64,000 nt of DNA from Frateuria_A yonginensis (GTDB lineage: Bacteria; Pseudomonadota; Gammaproteobacteria; Xanthomonadales; Rhodanobacteraceae), in contig NZ_JBBBNY010000012.1 in assembly GCF_037137055.1 (NCBI RefSeq), forward strand, positions 1 to 64,000. Reading direction: 5' to 3'. The translations under genes were made by a program, and so were the position numbers. Of the stretch, positions 9,360 to 17,243 are shown piece after piece. Under the pieces are notes generated by a model. That model had not been told where the DNA came from and did no database searches. It worked only from the letters and a program-made list of their open reading frames with translations. Each line of letters opens with the position of its first letter. The first letter of the stretch is position 1.

Positions 9360-10056
9360 ATGCCAAGGATGGTGAGGACGGCTGCTCGTCGTGGTCGCGT
9401 GCGCGCTGCAAGGGTGTGCCACGGGATACGGCAAGCGCGGCATCACCGGCGGCTACAGCGAGCGTCGGATCGACGATACGCACTATGACGTGCGCTTCGA
9501 TGGCAACGGCTACGCATCCAGCGACCGGGTCTGGTACTTCTGGATCTTCCGTTGCGCCCAGTTGACCGCGTCGCGCGGCTACACCTACTTCACGGTCAGC
9601 CCGGATGCCCGGCCGACCAACAGCAGCTTCGACCAGGATGGGCGCGCACGGCTGCAACCGATGGTCCTGACCGATCGCGATGGCGCCAGCGCCATCCCGG
9701 TCGCGGGTGGATTCATCTACATCCCGGGTGGCACCGTGTCCACCTGGCATGCGGCGGGTGTCGTCGCGATGTACAACGATCATCTCCCCGAGGACAGGCC
9801 CTTCCTCAAGGCCTCGGTCGTGATCGACCAGCTGACCCGCTACGTGCAGACCAGTGGCAAGGTGCCCGTTCCCTCACGTAAAGCGCTTCTGCGCGAGGCC
9901 GCCTATGTGGTCGGCCCTGGGCACGCGATCGTCAAGTTCGATGCCTACCTTTTCAGCCATCCGATCAAGCCCCGAACGCAGGCGCCTTTGCCGTACGCGC
10001 CGCTAGCGCCACCGTCACCTCCGCCGCCCCTGCGGGACGCGCCATGGGGCATTTGA
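9360..10056 (+). CDS. CC0125/CC1285-type lipoprotein, signal peptide out of frame
   Basis: The body matches the CC0125/CC1285 lipoprotein family: CATGYG, a GGYSERRIDDTHYDV block, GNGYASSDRV and a GYTYF segment. The C-terminus is proline-rich. In the main frame (from 9391) only nine residues precede the lipobox Cys (LQGC), too few for a signal peptide. An ATG at 9360 with AGGGGAG upstream begins MPRMVRT in another frame; dropping one G near 9380 joins them as MPRMVRT-LLVVVACALQGC, a normal lipoprotein signal. A one-base insertion is therefore likely. Probable outer-membrane or periplasmic lipoprotein, function unknown. Confidence 0.6.
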
Positions 10057-10183
10057 CGCAGCAGGCTGACGACCAGGAGCGAACACCTGCGCAAGATTCG
10101 TCGCATGAGGTCCGCATCGTGCGACAGGGAGCGGTCGCTCGAAGCGGCCGCATTTTTGGTAGTGGAACCGAGGGGAAACAGAA

Positions 10184-10782
10184 ATGCGTTTGATTCGATG
10201 GAGCGTAGGGCTGCTGCTGCTTGCAGGGCTGGCGGGGTGCCAGTCGTCGCTGATGACGAAGGCGGGGGGGCGGAGCCGAAGCCGGCACCGGGCAAGGCCT
10301 TGGTCGTGTTCATGCGCCCCTCCTCGCTGGGCGGCGCCATCCAGTCGTCGGTGTACGACACCGGTGACAAGGACAAGTTCATCGGCATCGTCTCGACCAA
10401 GACGAAGATCGCCTACCAGGCCGATCCCGGCGATCACTTGTTCATGGTGGTGGCGGAAAATGCCGACTTCATGGTGGCTCATCTGGACGCCGGGAAGACC
10501 TACTACACGTTGGTGAGCCCGCGCCTGGGCGTGTGGAAGGCGCGCTTCTCGCTGCTGCCCATCCATAACCGGCCCGACGCGAAGTACGGCACGCAATCGA
10601 GCGATTTCCGCCAGTGGATGGCCAAGACCGACTGGGTCACGGTAACGCCGGCAGCGGAACAGTGGTACAGCGAGCACGAGGCGGACATCCGTGCCAAGAA
10701 GCTCGACTACCTGCGCCGGTGGAACACCGCCGACGCCCAGCAGCGCGCGGAGCTCACCCTTCCGGCGGACGACGGAATCTGA
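10184..10782 (+). pseudogene. Lipoprotein (DUF2846-like) frameshifted in a G7 tract
   Basis: The first frame starts at ATG 10184 (AGGGGA upstream) and encodes MRLIRWSVGLLLLAGLAGC, a clear lipoprotein signal with Cys19. After about 28 codons it meets seven G residues at 10264-10270 and continues into an Arg-rich out-of-frame tail. The conserved body (GKALVVFMRPSSLGGA, then DAGKTYYTLVSP) lies in the next frame and ends at 10782. One extra G in the run would fuse the two into a lipoprotein of about 199 residues. The body resembles DUF2846-like lipoproteins. It may be a sequence error, a mutation, or a slippage switch. Confidence 0.65.
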
Positions 10783-10940
10783 ACCCGCAGGGATGCGGGC
10801 CCGGTCTGCCGCTATACGGGCCCTGGCATGCCATCCGGACGTGACCAGGCGTGCGCCGGCACCGGGCCGGAGCGTCTTTGCCTGGTGTGAAATGGCGGGG
10901 GCGACCGGCAGGTCGCCGCCGCTTTCGACCGACATTGTTG

Positions 10941-11562
10941 TCATTGAGGACGGTGCGGGCCCTGCGGTGTCGGTGGCATGCCGAGCAGGTCACTCAGGCG
11001 GGCGTTCACCGAAGGCCATTCCTCGCGCAGGATGCTGTAGAAGGCCGTGTCCCTGGGGAGCCGTTGGGCTCGATCGTGTCCTGCCGCAGGACACCTTCGA
11101 AGACCGCACCGATCTTTTCCAGGGCGCGGCGTGAGCGTCCGTTGTCGGCCTTGGCCCGGAACTGGACGCGGTTGGCGGCCAGCTTTTCGAAGCAGTAGGC
11201 GAGCAGCAGCTGCTTGCATCCGGCGTTGATGCCCTGGCCCCAGCACTCGCGCGCGAGCCAGGTCACGCCGATCTCGAGCTTCCTGGCGTTGGGTTGAATG
11301 TCCAGAAGGCGGGTGGTGCCGACGATCCGGCCGCTGCCGGCAAGGCGCACCACGAACGGGTAGGTCTTGCCCAGGCGTCGCTCGTGCAGGGCGGTTTCGA
11401 AACTGGGGTAGAAGAGCGCGGGATCGGAATAATCCACGGAGGTCAGCCGCCAGAGGCCGGGATCGCGGGCGACCTCGAACAACTCGGGCAGTGCGTCTTC
11501 CTCGAGCGGCCACGGTTCGGCCAGCGGCCCCTGAGGATCAGTGGATGGTCGAACCAGGACAT
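10941..11562 (-). pseudogene. GNAT N-acetyltransferase with two frameshifts
   Basis: Reading leftwards from ATG 11562 gives MSWFDHPLILRG, then a break in a C4/G2 run at 11526-11531 moves to a frame with the full acetyltransferase core: EIGVTWLARECWGQGINAGCKQLLL (acetyl-CoA binding loop) and NGRSRRALEKIGA. A second break at a four-base run (11055-11058) moves to the frame that ends RDTAFYSILREEW...LSDLLG at 10941. Both are one-base losses. The composite is a RimJ/RimL-like N-acetyltransferase of roughly 205 residues. Substrate unknown. Confidence 0.7.
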
Positions 11563-11939
11563 GTCGGGACGCATCCGTCGTGCAGGGAAGGCGCTGCATT
11601 GCATACGCGCAAACGGGCTTTCCGGGGGCAATTCGGGCGCCTCGCCCGCTTTCCTGCGGAAAAGCGAGGGCAGGCCGAAGGTGCGCTTCGGCGCCGTCGG
11701 TCGATCGCCCGGTCCGGCGGGACATGGGCCCTCCGTCCGACCAGGCGAGGGGGCAGGACGCCCCGCCAGTGGCCGCGATCGCGGCATGACCTGCCAGGTC
11801 ATTGCAGCGCTTGTCGCGCCGCCCGATCATGCTCGCCCCCACCCATCGCAAAGGATCGCCGCCGTCACAGGCAGGTGCGTGCAGCCGAGAGGCCGAGGCT
11901 GCCACCTGGGCGGTGGATCCGATCCCCCAAGGAGTCCTC

Positions 11940-12707
11940 ATGAGTGCACGAGAGAAAGCCGAACAATTTGCCGCGCTCCACGTACGCGGCAGGCCGCTGG
12001 TGCTGTGCAATGCCTGGGACGCGGGCAGTGCGCGCGCCGTCGCCGATGCCGGTGCGAGCGCCATCGCGACCAGCAGTTGGTCGGTCGCCGCCGCGCAGGG
12101 TTACGCCGATGGCGAGAAGCTGCCGCTGGATGTCGCCCTGCAGGTGTACGAGCGCATCGCGATGGCCACGAGGCTTCCGCTGACCGTGGACTTCGAGAGC
12201 GGTTACGCCACCGAGCCCGAGCGCGTGGCCGAGCACCTTGGCGGGCTGCTCGACATCGGCGTGGCGGGCATCAACTTCGAGGACCGCGCTGCGGCAGGCG
12301 GTCTCCACGCGATCGCGCAGCAACAGGCGCGCCTTCGCGCGATCCGGGCGCGCGCCGACGCTGCCGGCCTGCCGCTGTTCGTCAATGCCCGCACCGACCT
12401 GTTCCTGCAGTCGCCGGCGGCGGAACACGCCGGCCTGCTGCCTGCAGCCATCGAGCGGGCCGCCGCCTACGCCGAGGCGGGTGCGAGTGGCTTCTTCGTA
12501 CCCGGCCTGGTGGCCGAAGAGCTCATCGCGGAACTGTGCGCAGGCGTGGCGCTCCCCGTGAACGTGATGGTGATGCCGATGCTGCCGTCCGCTGCCCGGC
12601 TGGCCCAGCTCGGGGTGGCACGCATCAGCCATGGGCCGGCGCCGTACCTGCGCGTCATGGAGGCCTTGCGCGGGTACGCGGCGGATTGCTGCGCGGTGGC
12701 CGGTTGA
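11940..12707 (+). CDS. Isocitrate lyase/PEP mutase family protein
   Basis: A 255-residue protein of the PEP mutase/isocitrate lyase superfamily, a TIM-barrel group that makes or breaks C-C or P-C bonds in 2-oxo acids through Mg2+. Recognisable blocks are VLCNAWDAGSAR, ATSSW, LTVDFESGY (metal-binding acidic segment), GINFED and FVNARTD. These match the oxaloacetate decarboxylase/carboxyvinyl-carboxyphosphonate-like branch; the KKCGH lyase motif of true isocitrate lyase is absent, so AceA function is unlikely. The ATG at 11940 has AAGGAG five bases upstream. Precise reaction unknown. Confidence 0.8.
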   Translation: MSAREKAEQFAALHVRGRPLVLCNAWDAGSARAVADAGASAIATSSWSVAAAQGYADGEKLPLDVALQVYERIAMATRLPLTVDFESGYATEPERVAEHLGGLLDIGVAGINFEDRAAAGGLHAIAQQQARLRAIRARADAAGLPLFVNARTDLFLQSPAAEHAGLLPAAIERAAAYAEAGASGFFVPGLVAEELIAELCAGVALPVNVMVMPMLPSAARLAQLGVARISHGPAPYLRVMEALRGYAADCCAVAG

Positions 12708-12758
12708 GGCGGAAGGCCGTGCCTTGATCGCAGGGCGCGAGCGCGGGTCCCGCCACGC

Positions 12759-13379
12759 TCAGGCCAGCGCCTCCTCGAGCTCCCGACCGTGGCATCGCCG
12801 GTAGTGCGATCCGCTGCCGCAGGGGCAGGGGTCGTCCTCGCGCAGGCCGGCATGGATCGAACGCCCGAGGAAGCGCTGCACCTGCCGCCAGGGGGCGATC
12901 TGTTCCTCGGGCACCCAGACCCGGCCGTGTCGTGTGGCGCACCCGCTGTGCGCCGCGACCTGCACGATGGCCCCACTGACGCGGATGAAATGCTCGATGA
13001 GCTGGTCTTCGTGCAGCGCCATGCGCACGTTGTCGACCACGGTGCCATCGTGACGGCGGCGCTCGTCCGGTACGAACAGCACCTGGGTTTCGCCGTGCGG
13101 CTTGGGGGTGATCTCCACCATCTCGCCCTCGGGTGACAGCCAGACGGCATGGAACTCGGCTTCCACCATCACGCGTGGCCACTCCCAGAGCTGCCAGCCG
13201 CAAAGCATGCGGCCGCCGTCGCGAGCACGCTTGGCGCGCACGTTGGAAAAGCACTCGTTGACCGTCGCGCCGGGTTCGGGCCGGACGCGCAGGTAGCGCG
13301 CCTGGCCACCCGGCGTGACGGTGTCGATCAACCGGCGCACGGCCGGGCCGATCCGGGCAGGTGTCGTCGTCGTGTACAT
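12759..13379 (-). CDS. SEC-C zinc-motif protein
   Basis: A 206-residue protein whose C-terminus carries a SEC-C metal-binding motif (DDPCPCGSGSHYRRCHG, three Cys and a His in CxC-x8-CH spacing), like the zinc-binding tail of SecA. The rest is unassigned, with many beta-strand-like segments. The start at 13379 is chosen because GAGGAGG lies just upstream. Such proteins are common as stand-alone hypothetical genes; the motif may bind ribosomal proteins or SecB, but that is only by analogy. It is convergent with the preceding gene and divergent from the lanthipeptide operon. Confidence 0.7.
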   Translation of the reverse strand: MYTTTTPARIGPAVRRLIDTVTPGGQARYLRVRPEPGATVNECFSNVRAKRARDGGRMLCGWQLWEWPRVMVEAEFHAVWLSPEGEMVEITPKPHGETQVLFVPDERRRHDGTVVDNVRMALHEDQLIEHFIRVSGAIVQVAAHSGCATRHGRVWVPEEQIAPWRQVQRFLGRSIHAGLREDDPCPCGSGSHYRRCHGRELEEALA

Positions 13380-14099
13380 CGCCTCCTCGCTCGGTGTCGC
13401 CCGCCGTCCGAGCGCATGGGGCCGGACGGAAATGCGGGCGTGCGGGGCTGCCGGATGCAGCCCGTCGGTGGGTCGTTGCGTGTGGTCGTCCCGATGCCGC
13501 CATGGCGACGTCGCGACCACGGGTCGGAGCCAACGTGTCGCCCGCCGTCGTGCGGCATCGATCACGCGGCGACCGCAGAGGATGCCGCGGCCTTTGCGAA
13601 GAGGGCATCTAAGCAGGGCCGCGCCTGGCCATGCGCAGCGGAAGGGAAGCCGGGCCCGCCCGTGGTCGGGCCTCCGAGCCGCGTAGCGCTGCGGTACCGG
13701 TCGGGTTCTCGACGCGCGGCTCCGGCCAGGTGTTCTTGCCCATGTGTTCGTCTTGTGCGTCAGCTCTCATTTTGCCGGGGCTCGCCTCACGACTCCTTCA
13801 CCGCGGCGGATGGTTGACTAGCCGCGGATTCAAGGACGCCCGCAGGGCGCTTCAGGGACAGGCCACGGCAGGTGGCCATACGCATGCAGGGGGCATCGCG
13901 TGATGAAGCATGCATGGCAGGGAGAGGACCTCGTCCGGGCCGTCCCGCTCGACCCTGCGCCCCATTCCCCGCTTCCTTCATCCACGGGCGCCCCGCTCGT
14001 GTGGAACCGTCTTGCGTCGCGACGCATCACCGCAGTTGCGCTCACTGCGGTGACGCACGTGTGTCATGAGCGCAATCCACTCACCCAAGGAGTACGCAC
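13380..14099. other. Upstream region of the lanthipeptide operon, no gene seen
   Basis: About 720 bases between the SEC-C gene and the lanthipeptide precursor. Open frames here lack ribosome sites and family resemblance, and I looked in particular for a second Cys/Ser/Thr-rich precursor or a regulator and found none. The last 90 bases hold two adjacent dyads (see the entry at 14014-14053) and an AAGGAG ribosome site at 14087-14092. The promoter must lie here, but no convincing -35/-10 pair is visible. Confidence 0.45.
14014..14053. promoter_or_regulatory. Two adjacent dyads upstream of the precursor gene
   Basis: A perfect 12-base palindrome lies at 14014-14025. Directly after it, a perfect 10-base inverted repeat (arms 14027-14036 and 14044-14053, TCACCGCAGT and its complement, 7-base spacer) ends 46 bases before the precursor ATG. 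Position and symmetry suit an operator or a hairpin in the 5' leader; which one cannot be told from sequence. Confidence 0.45.
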
Positions 14100-14288
14100 A
14101 TGGAAACCGAAAACATCGTGGCAGGCTGGTTGAAGGGTTCCGACAGCGTCAACGGCTACGCCAATCCGGCCGGCCCGCTCTACACCGAAGGTCACGAGGT
14201 GACGATCGCCGCCGTGACGAACACCGACATCGCGCTGCTGACCAACTGCAGCTCCTGCACGGCTTCGCGTCCGGTGCTCTGCTGTTGA
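14100..14288 (+). CDS. Class II lanthipeptide precursor peptide
   Basis: A 62-residue peptide. The N-terminal half (ETENIVAGWL, then NPAGPLY near residues 22-28) resembles the leader of mersacidin/lichenicidin-type class II precursors. The C-terminal end is Cys/Ser/Thr-rich: Cys50, Cys53, Cys61 and Cys62, with Thr40, Thr42, Thr48, Ser51, Ser52, Thr54 and Ser56 as possible dehydration sites. The last residues are PVLCC. There is no Gly-Gly or Gly-Ala leader-cleavage motif, so the leader/core border is unclear. AAGGAG lies seven bases before the ATG. The gene lies 71 bases before lanM, separated by a strong palindrome. Product predicted to be a (methyl)lanthionine-bridged peptide with up to four rings. 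Confidence 0.75.
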   Translation: METENIVAGWLKGSDSVNGYANPAGPLYTEGHEVTIAAVTNTDIALLTNCSSCTASRPVLCC

Positions 14289-14297
14289 TCTGACTTC

Positions 14298-14325
14298 GCC
14301 GCAGCCGTGGCGCGCCACGGCTGCG
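14298..14325. repeat. Perfect 28-base palindrome between lanA and lanM
   Basis: Bases 14298-14311 are the exact reverse complement of 14312-14325, starting ten bases after the precursor stop. As RNA it would fold into a very GC-rich hairpin of about 12 pairs with a 4-base loop. No U-tract follows, so it is not a standard terminator. In lanthipeptide operons a hairpin here often limits read-through from the abundant precursor message into the synthetase gene or protects the precursor mRNA; that role is inferred here. Confidence 0.6.
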
Positions 14326-14359
14326 GACGAGCTCACCCCCTCATTGCCGGGTATCGAGC

Positions 14360-17233
14360 ATGAACGACGAGCCGTCGAACGATACGTTCCTCACCATCAT
14401 CGACGTCCTGACCCTGGACGCCAGGCGGTCCGTGACCGACAGGCTTCTGTCGCTGCCGGGCCTGGGTGCCGACGAGCGCTCCGTCCTCGTCGAGGAGGCG
14501 ATCCGCGCGTTGCGCGAAAGCGCGCAGCGCAAACTCAACCGGGTCCTCCTGCTCGAGCTGCACGCGGCCAAGCTGGCCGGGCAGCTCACCGCGGCGGACG
14601 AAAAGGACAAGTTCGCCCAGTTCCTCGATCTGGCCACGTGCGAGGCCTTCAGGGACGGGCTACGGCGGCGTTACCCCGTGCTGGAGGCCCGGCTCGGGCG
14701 AGCGCTGGCGCAACAGGGCGACGCCGTCGTCCGGTTGGCCGGGCGCATCGCCTGCGATCGCGACGCGCTTCGTGGATTGATGGGCGGGCGGCCCGCCGGC
14801 GCCCTGCGCGCCGTCAGTCTGGGCGAGGGCGACGTGCATGATGGCGGCCAGACGGTGGCGCAACTCGACTTCGATGGCGGCAAGGTCATGTACAAGCCAC
14901 GCTCGCTGCGCATCGATGCGGCGCTGCAGGCATTCCTCGGGCATCTCTTCCCGGGCGTGGAGCATGCCATCCGCGTACCCGCGGTGCTGGACCGCGGCGC
15001 ATATGGCTGGACCGCGTTCGCCGACCACCGCTATTGCGCGGACGAGGGCGAGCTGAAGCTCTTCTACCGCAACATCGGGCACTGGCTCGCGGTGATGCGC
15101 CTGCTCGGCGGCACCGACATCCACCACGAGAACCTGATCGCCTCGGGGCCGGTGCCGTACGTGGTGGATGTGGAAAGCCTGTTCGTTCCCGACCCGCCCG
15201 CCAGGCCCTCCGGGCTGGGGCAGGCGGTGGACCTGGCCGAGGCGATGATCCGTTCGTCGGTGCTGCGCACCGGGCTGGTGCCGTTCCGCGCGCCGGTACT
15301 GGGCCTGGACGGCGTCGACATCTCCGCCATCGGCGCGCTGCCGGGCGAGCAGCCGAAGATCCGCGTGCCCGAGATCCTGCAGCACGGCACCGCCGAGGCG
15401 CGCTTCGGCCTGGTCAGTGTCGATATCGGCACGGCAAGGAACCACCCGTGCGAAAACCCGAACATCTCGCGGTTCTGGTCCGACATCGTGGGGGGGTTCC
15501 TGGAGCTCACCGAGCGCTTTGCGGCGATGGATCGCGAGGGAGTGCTCGCGCCGCGGCTCCAAGTGTTTCTCGGCTGCCGCATCCGGCGCATCCGCCGCGC
15601 CACGCAGATCTATGTCGAGATCATGCGCATGCTGTGGCATCCGGCCTCGCTGCACGACGAGGTGGCCGCAATCGAGCGGGCGCGCGACCTGTTGGAGAAG
15701 AATTCGGCCGTATCCCTGGTCGCACCGACGGAGCCGGCGGCGATCGCTGCCGAGATCGACGACATGCGCTACGGCGACATCCCCGTGTTCGCCAATACCC
15801 TCGACCAAAAGCAGCTCGACGAGGTGTTCCAGGCGTGGCGCGCGATGCGGCCGGATCTGGAGGAACTCACGATCCGCGGTGCGCTGGTCACCGCCCACCT
15901 CAACGCGCGCCTTAACGACGACAAGCGCTCGCCTTACGACCTCAAGCCGCGACACCCCAGCGCGGCCAACCTGGACCGCCGCCGGCGCGCGATGGCAGCG
16001 TTGACGCTGCGAGAGCTGCTGCAGCTCTCCGTGCGGGGGAGCGACGGCACGATGACCTGGATCAGCCCCATCCTGGGGCGTGGCGGCTGGGCCATGCGCA
16101 GCCTGCAGGCCAACCTCTACGTGGGTTTGAGCGGCATCGCGATCGCTTTGGCCGGCTACCTGCATGAAATGCGGCAGGGCCGCGCCGACCCGGTGGAGGG
16201 TGTGGAGGAGGCGCTGCGCGGCGTGCTCGGGGTCTGGCGTCGTACGGAAGAGGCACGCCCAGCCGAGGCGGTGGGCGGCTTCATCGGACTGGGCGCGCAG
16301 ATCCTTGCCTGGCTGACGCTGCATGCGCTCCAGCCACAGGCCGATCATCTCGCCATGGCGCTGCGGCAGGGGCATGTGCTGGCGCGTTGGAATCTCGACG
16401 AGGAGCGCGTCCTCGACATCCTGGAAGGCGTGGCCGGTGCGATCGTGCCCGTGCTCCAGCTCGCCGAGGTGACGGGCGACGCGCGCTGGTTGGACCTGGC
16501 AGTGGAGGCGGGCCGACGGCTGGAACGGGCTGCGATCGTCGATGCACGCGGTGCGCGCTGGCCCGCCTCGGTGTTCGACGAACCGATCGGCGGATTCGCC
16601 CACGGCGCTACCGGCATCGGCTGGGCGTTGACCCGCCTGGCAATGAGCGCGGCGGGCAGCCCCGCCGACCGCGCCCGCTGGCTGGCCTTGGGCGAGCGGG
16701 CGTTCGAGTTCGAGGACTCGCTCTATCGCCCCGAGTTCGGCAACTGGGTCGACGTGCGCAAGCCGGAGAGCCGCGACTTCCCCAACACCTGGTGCCACGG
16801 CAGCGTGGGCATCGGCCTGGCTGCCTGCGATCTCTACACGCGCACCGGCGACGAGCGCCACCTGGGCACCTTGCGCCGCGCCGTGCAGGCGGCACGGCGC
16901 GGCGGCTGGGGTTACAGCCACACGCTGTGCCACGGCGACCTGAGCATGTGGGAGCTGATGATGCGCGCGAGTGCGGTCGCGCCCGACCTGCGGCCGGCCG
17001 ATGCCCTGCCCGACAGCGCCTTGATCCTGTCGAGCATCGAGGAGCACGGCATTGTCGGCGGCCTGGCGAGGGATGCCTTCACGCCAGGGTTCATGAGTGG
17101 CATTTCCGGATCCATCCACCAGCTCCTGCGCATGCATCCGGATTGCCGTATTCCCTCACCTCTGCTGATGGAGTGCCGCCTGGACGAGTACCCGAGGAGC
17201 CAGGCGTTCGAAGCCGAGCTCCTGACCGCCTAG
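14360..17233 (+). CDS. lanM: LanM-type class II lanthipeptide synthetase
   Basis: A 957-residue bifunctional synthetase that phosphorylates and dehydrates Ser/Thr in the precursor and then adds Cys thiols to form (methyl)lanthionine. The N-terminal dehydratase (DUF4135) has the kinase-like motifs intact: Lys179 in YKPRSL, Asp253/His255/Asn258 in TDIHHENL and Asp270/Glu272 in VVDVESLF. The C-terminal LanC-like cyclase has GLSGIAIAL and GFAHGATGIG toroid motifs and the zinc ligands Cys812 (WCHGSVGIG), Cys857 and His858 (LCHGDLSMWEL). Length is normal for LanM. It is followed ten bases later by the exporter, so the three genes form one operon. No sign of damage. Confidence 0.93.
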   Translation: MNDEPSNDTFLTIIDVLTLDARRSVTDRLLSLPGLGADERSVLVEEAIRALRESAQRKLNRVLLLELHAAKLAGQLTAADEKDKFAQFLDLATCEAFRDGLRRRYPVLEARLGRALAQQGDAVVRLAGRIACDRDALRGLMGGRPAGALRAVSLGEGDVHDGGQTVAQLDFDGGKVMYKPRSLRIDAALQAFLGHLFPGVEHAIRVPAVLDRGAYGWTAFADHRYCADEGELKLFYRNIGHWLAVMRLLGGTDIHHENLIASGPVPYVVDVESLFVPDPPARPSGLGQAVDLAEAMIRSSVLRTGLVPFRAPVLGLDGVDISAIGALPGEQPKIRVPEILQHGTAEARFGLVSVDIGTARNHPCENPNISRFWSDIVGGFLELTERFAAMDREGVLAPRLQVFLGCRIRRIRRATQIYVEIMRMLWHPASLHDEVAAIERARDLLEKNSAVSLVAPTEPAAIAAEIDDMRYGDIPVFANTLDQKQLDEVFQAWRAMRPDLEELTIRGALVTAHLNARLNDDKRSPYDLKPRHPSAANLDRRRRAMAALTLRELLQLSVRGSDGTMTWISPILGRGGWAMRSLQANLYVGLSGIAIALAGYLHEMRQGRADPVEGVEEALRGVLGVWRRTEEARPAEAVGGFIGLGAQILAWLTLHALQPQADHLAMALRQGHVLARWNLDEERVLDILEGVAGAIVPVLQLAEVTGDARWLDLAVEAGRRLERAAIVDARGARWPASVFDEPIGGFAHGATGIGWALTRLAMSAAGSPADRARWLALGERAFEFEDSLYRPEFGNWVDVRKPESRDFPNTWCHGSVGIGLAACDLYTRTGDERHLGTLRRAVQAARRGGWGYSHTLCHGDLSMWELMMRASAVAPDLRPADALPDSALILSSIEEHGIVGGLARDAFTPGFMSGISGSIHQLLRMHPDCRIPSPLLMECRLDEYPRSQAFEAELLTA

Positions 17234-17243
17234 CCGCCGGCCC

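Noticed and set aside
13380..14099. Second lanthipeptide precursor or regulator upstream of the cluster
   Set aside because: No short frame with both a ribosome site and a Cys/Ser/Thr-rich end, and no regulator-like motif was found.
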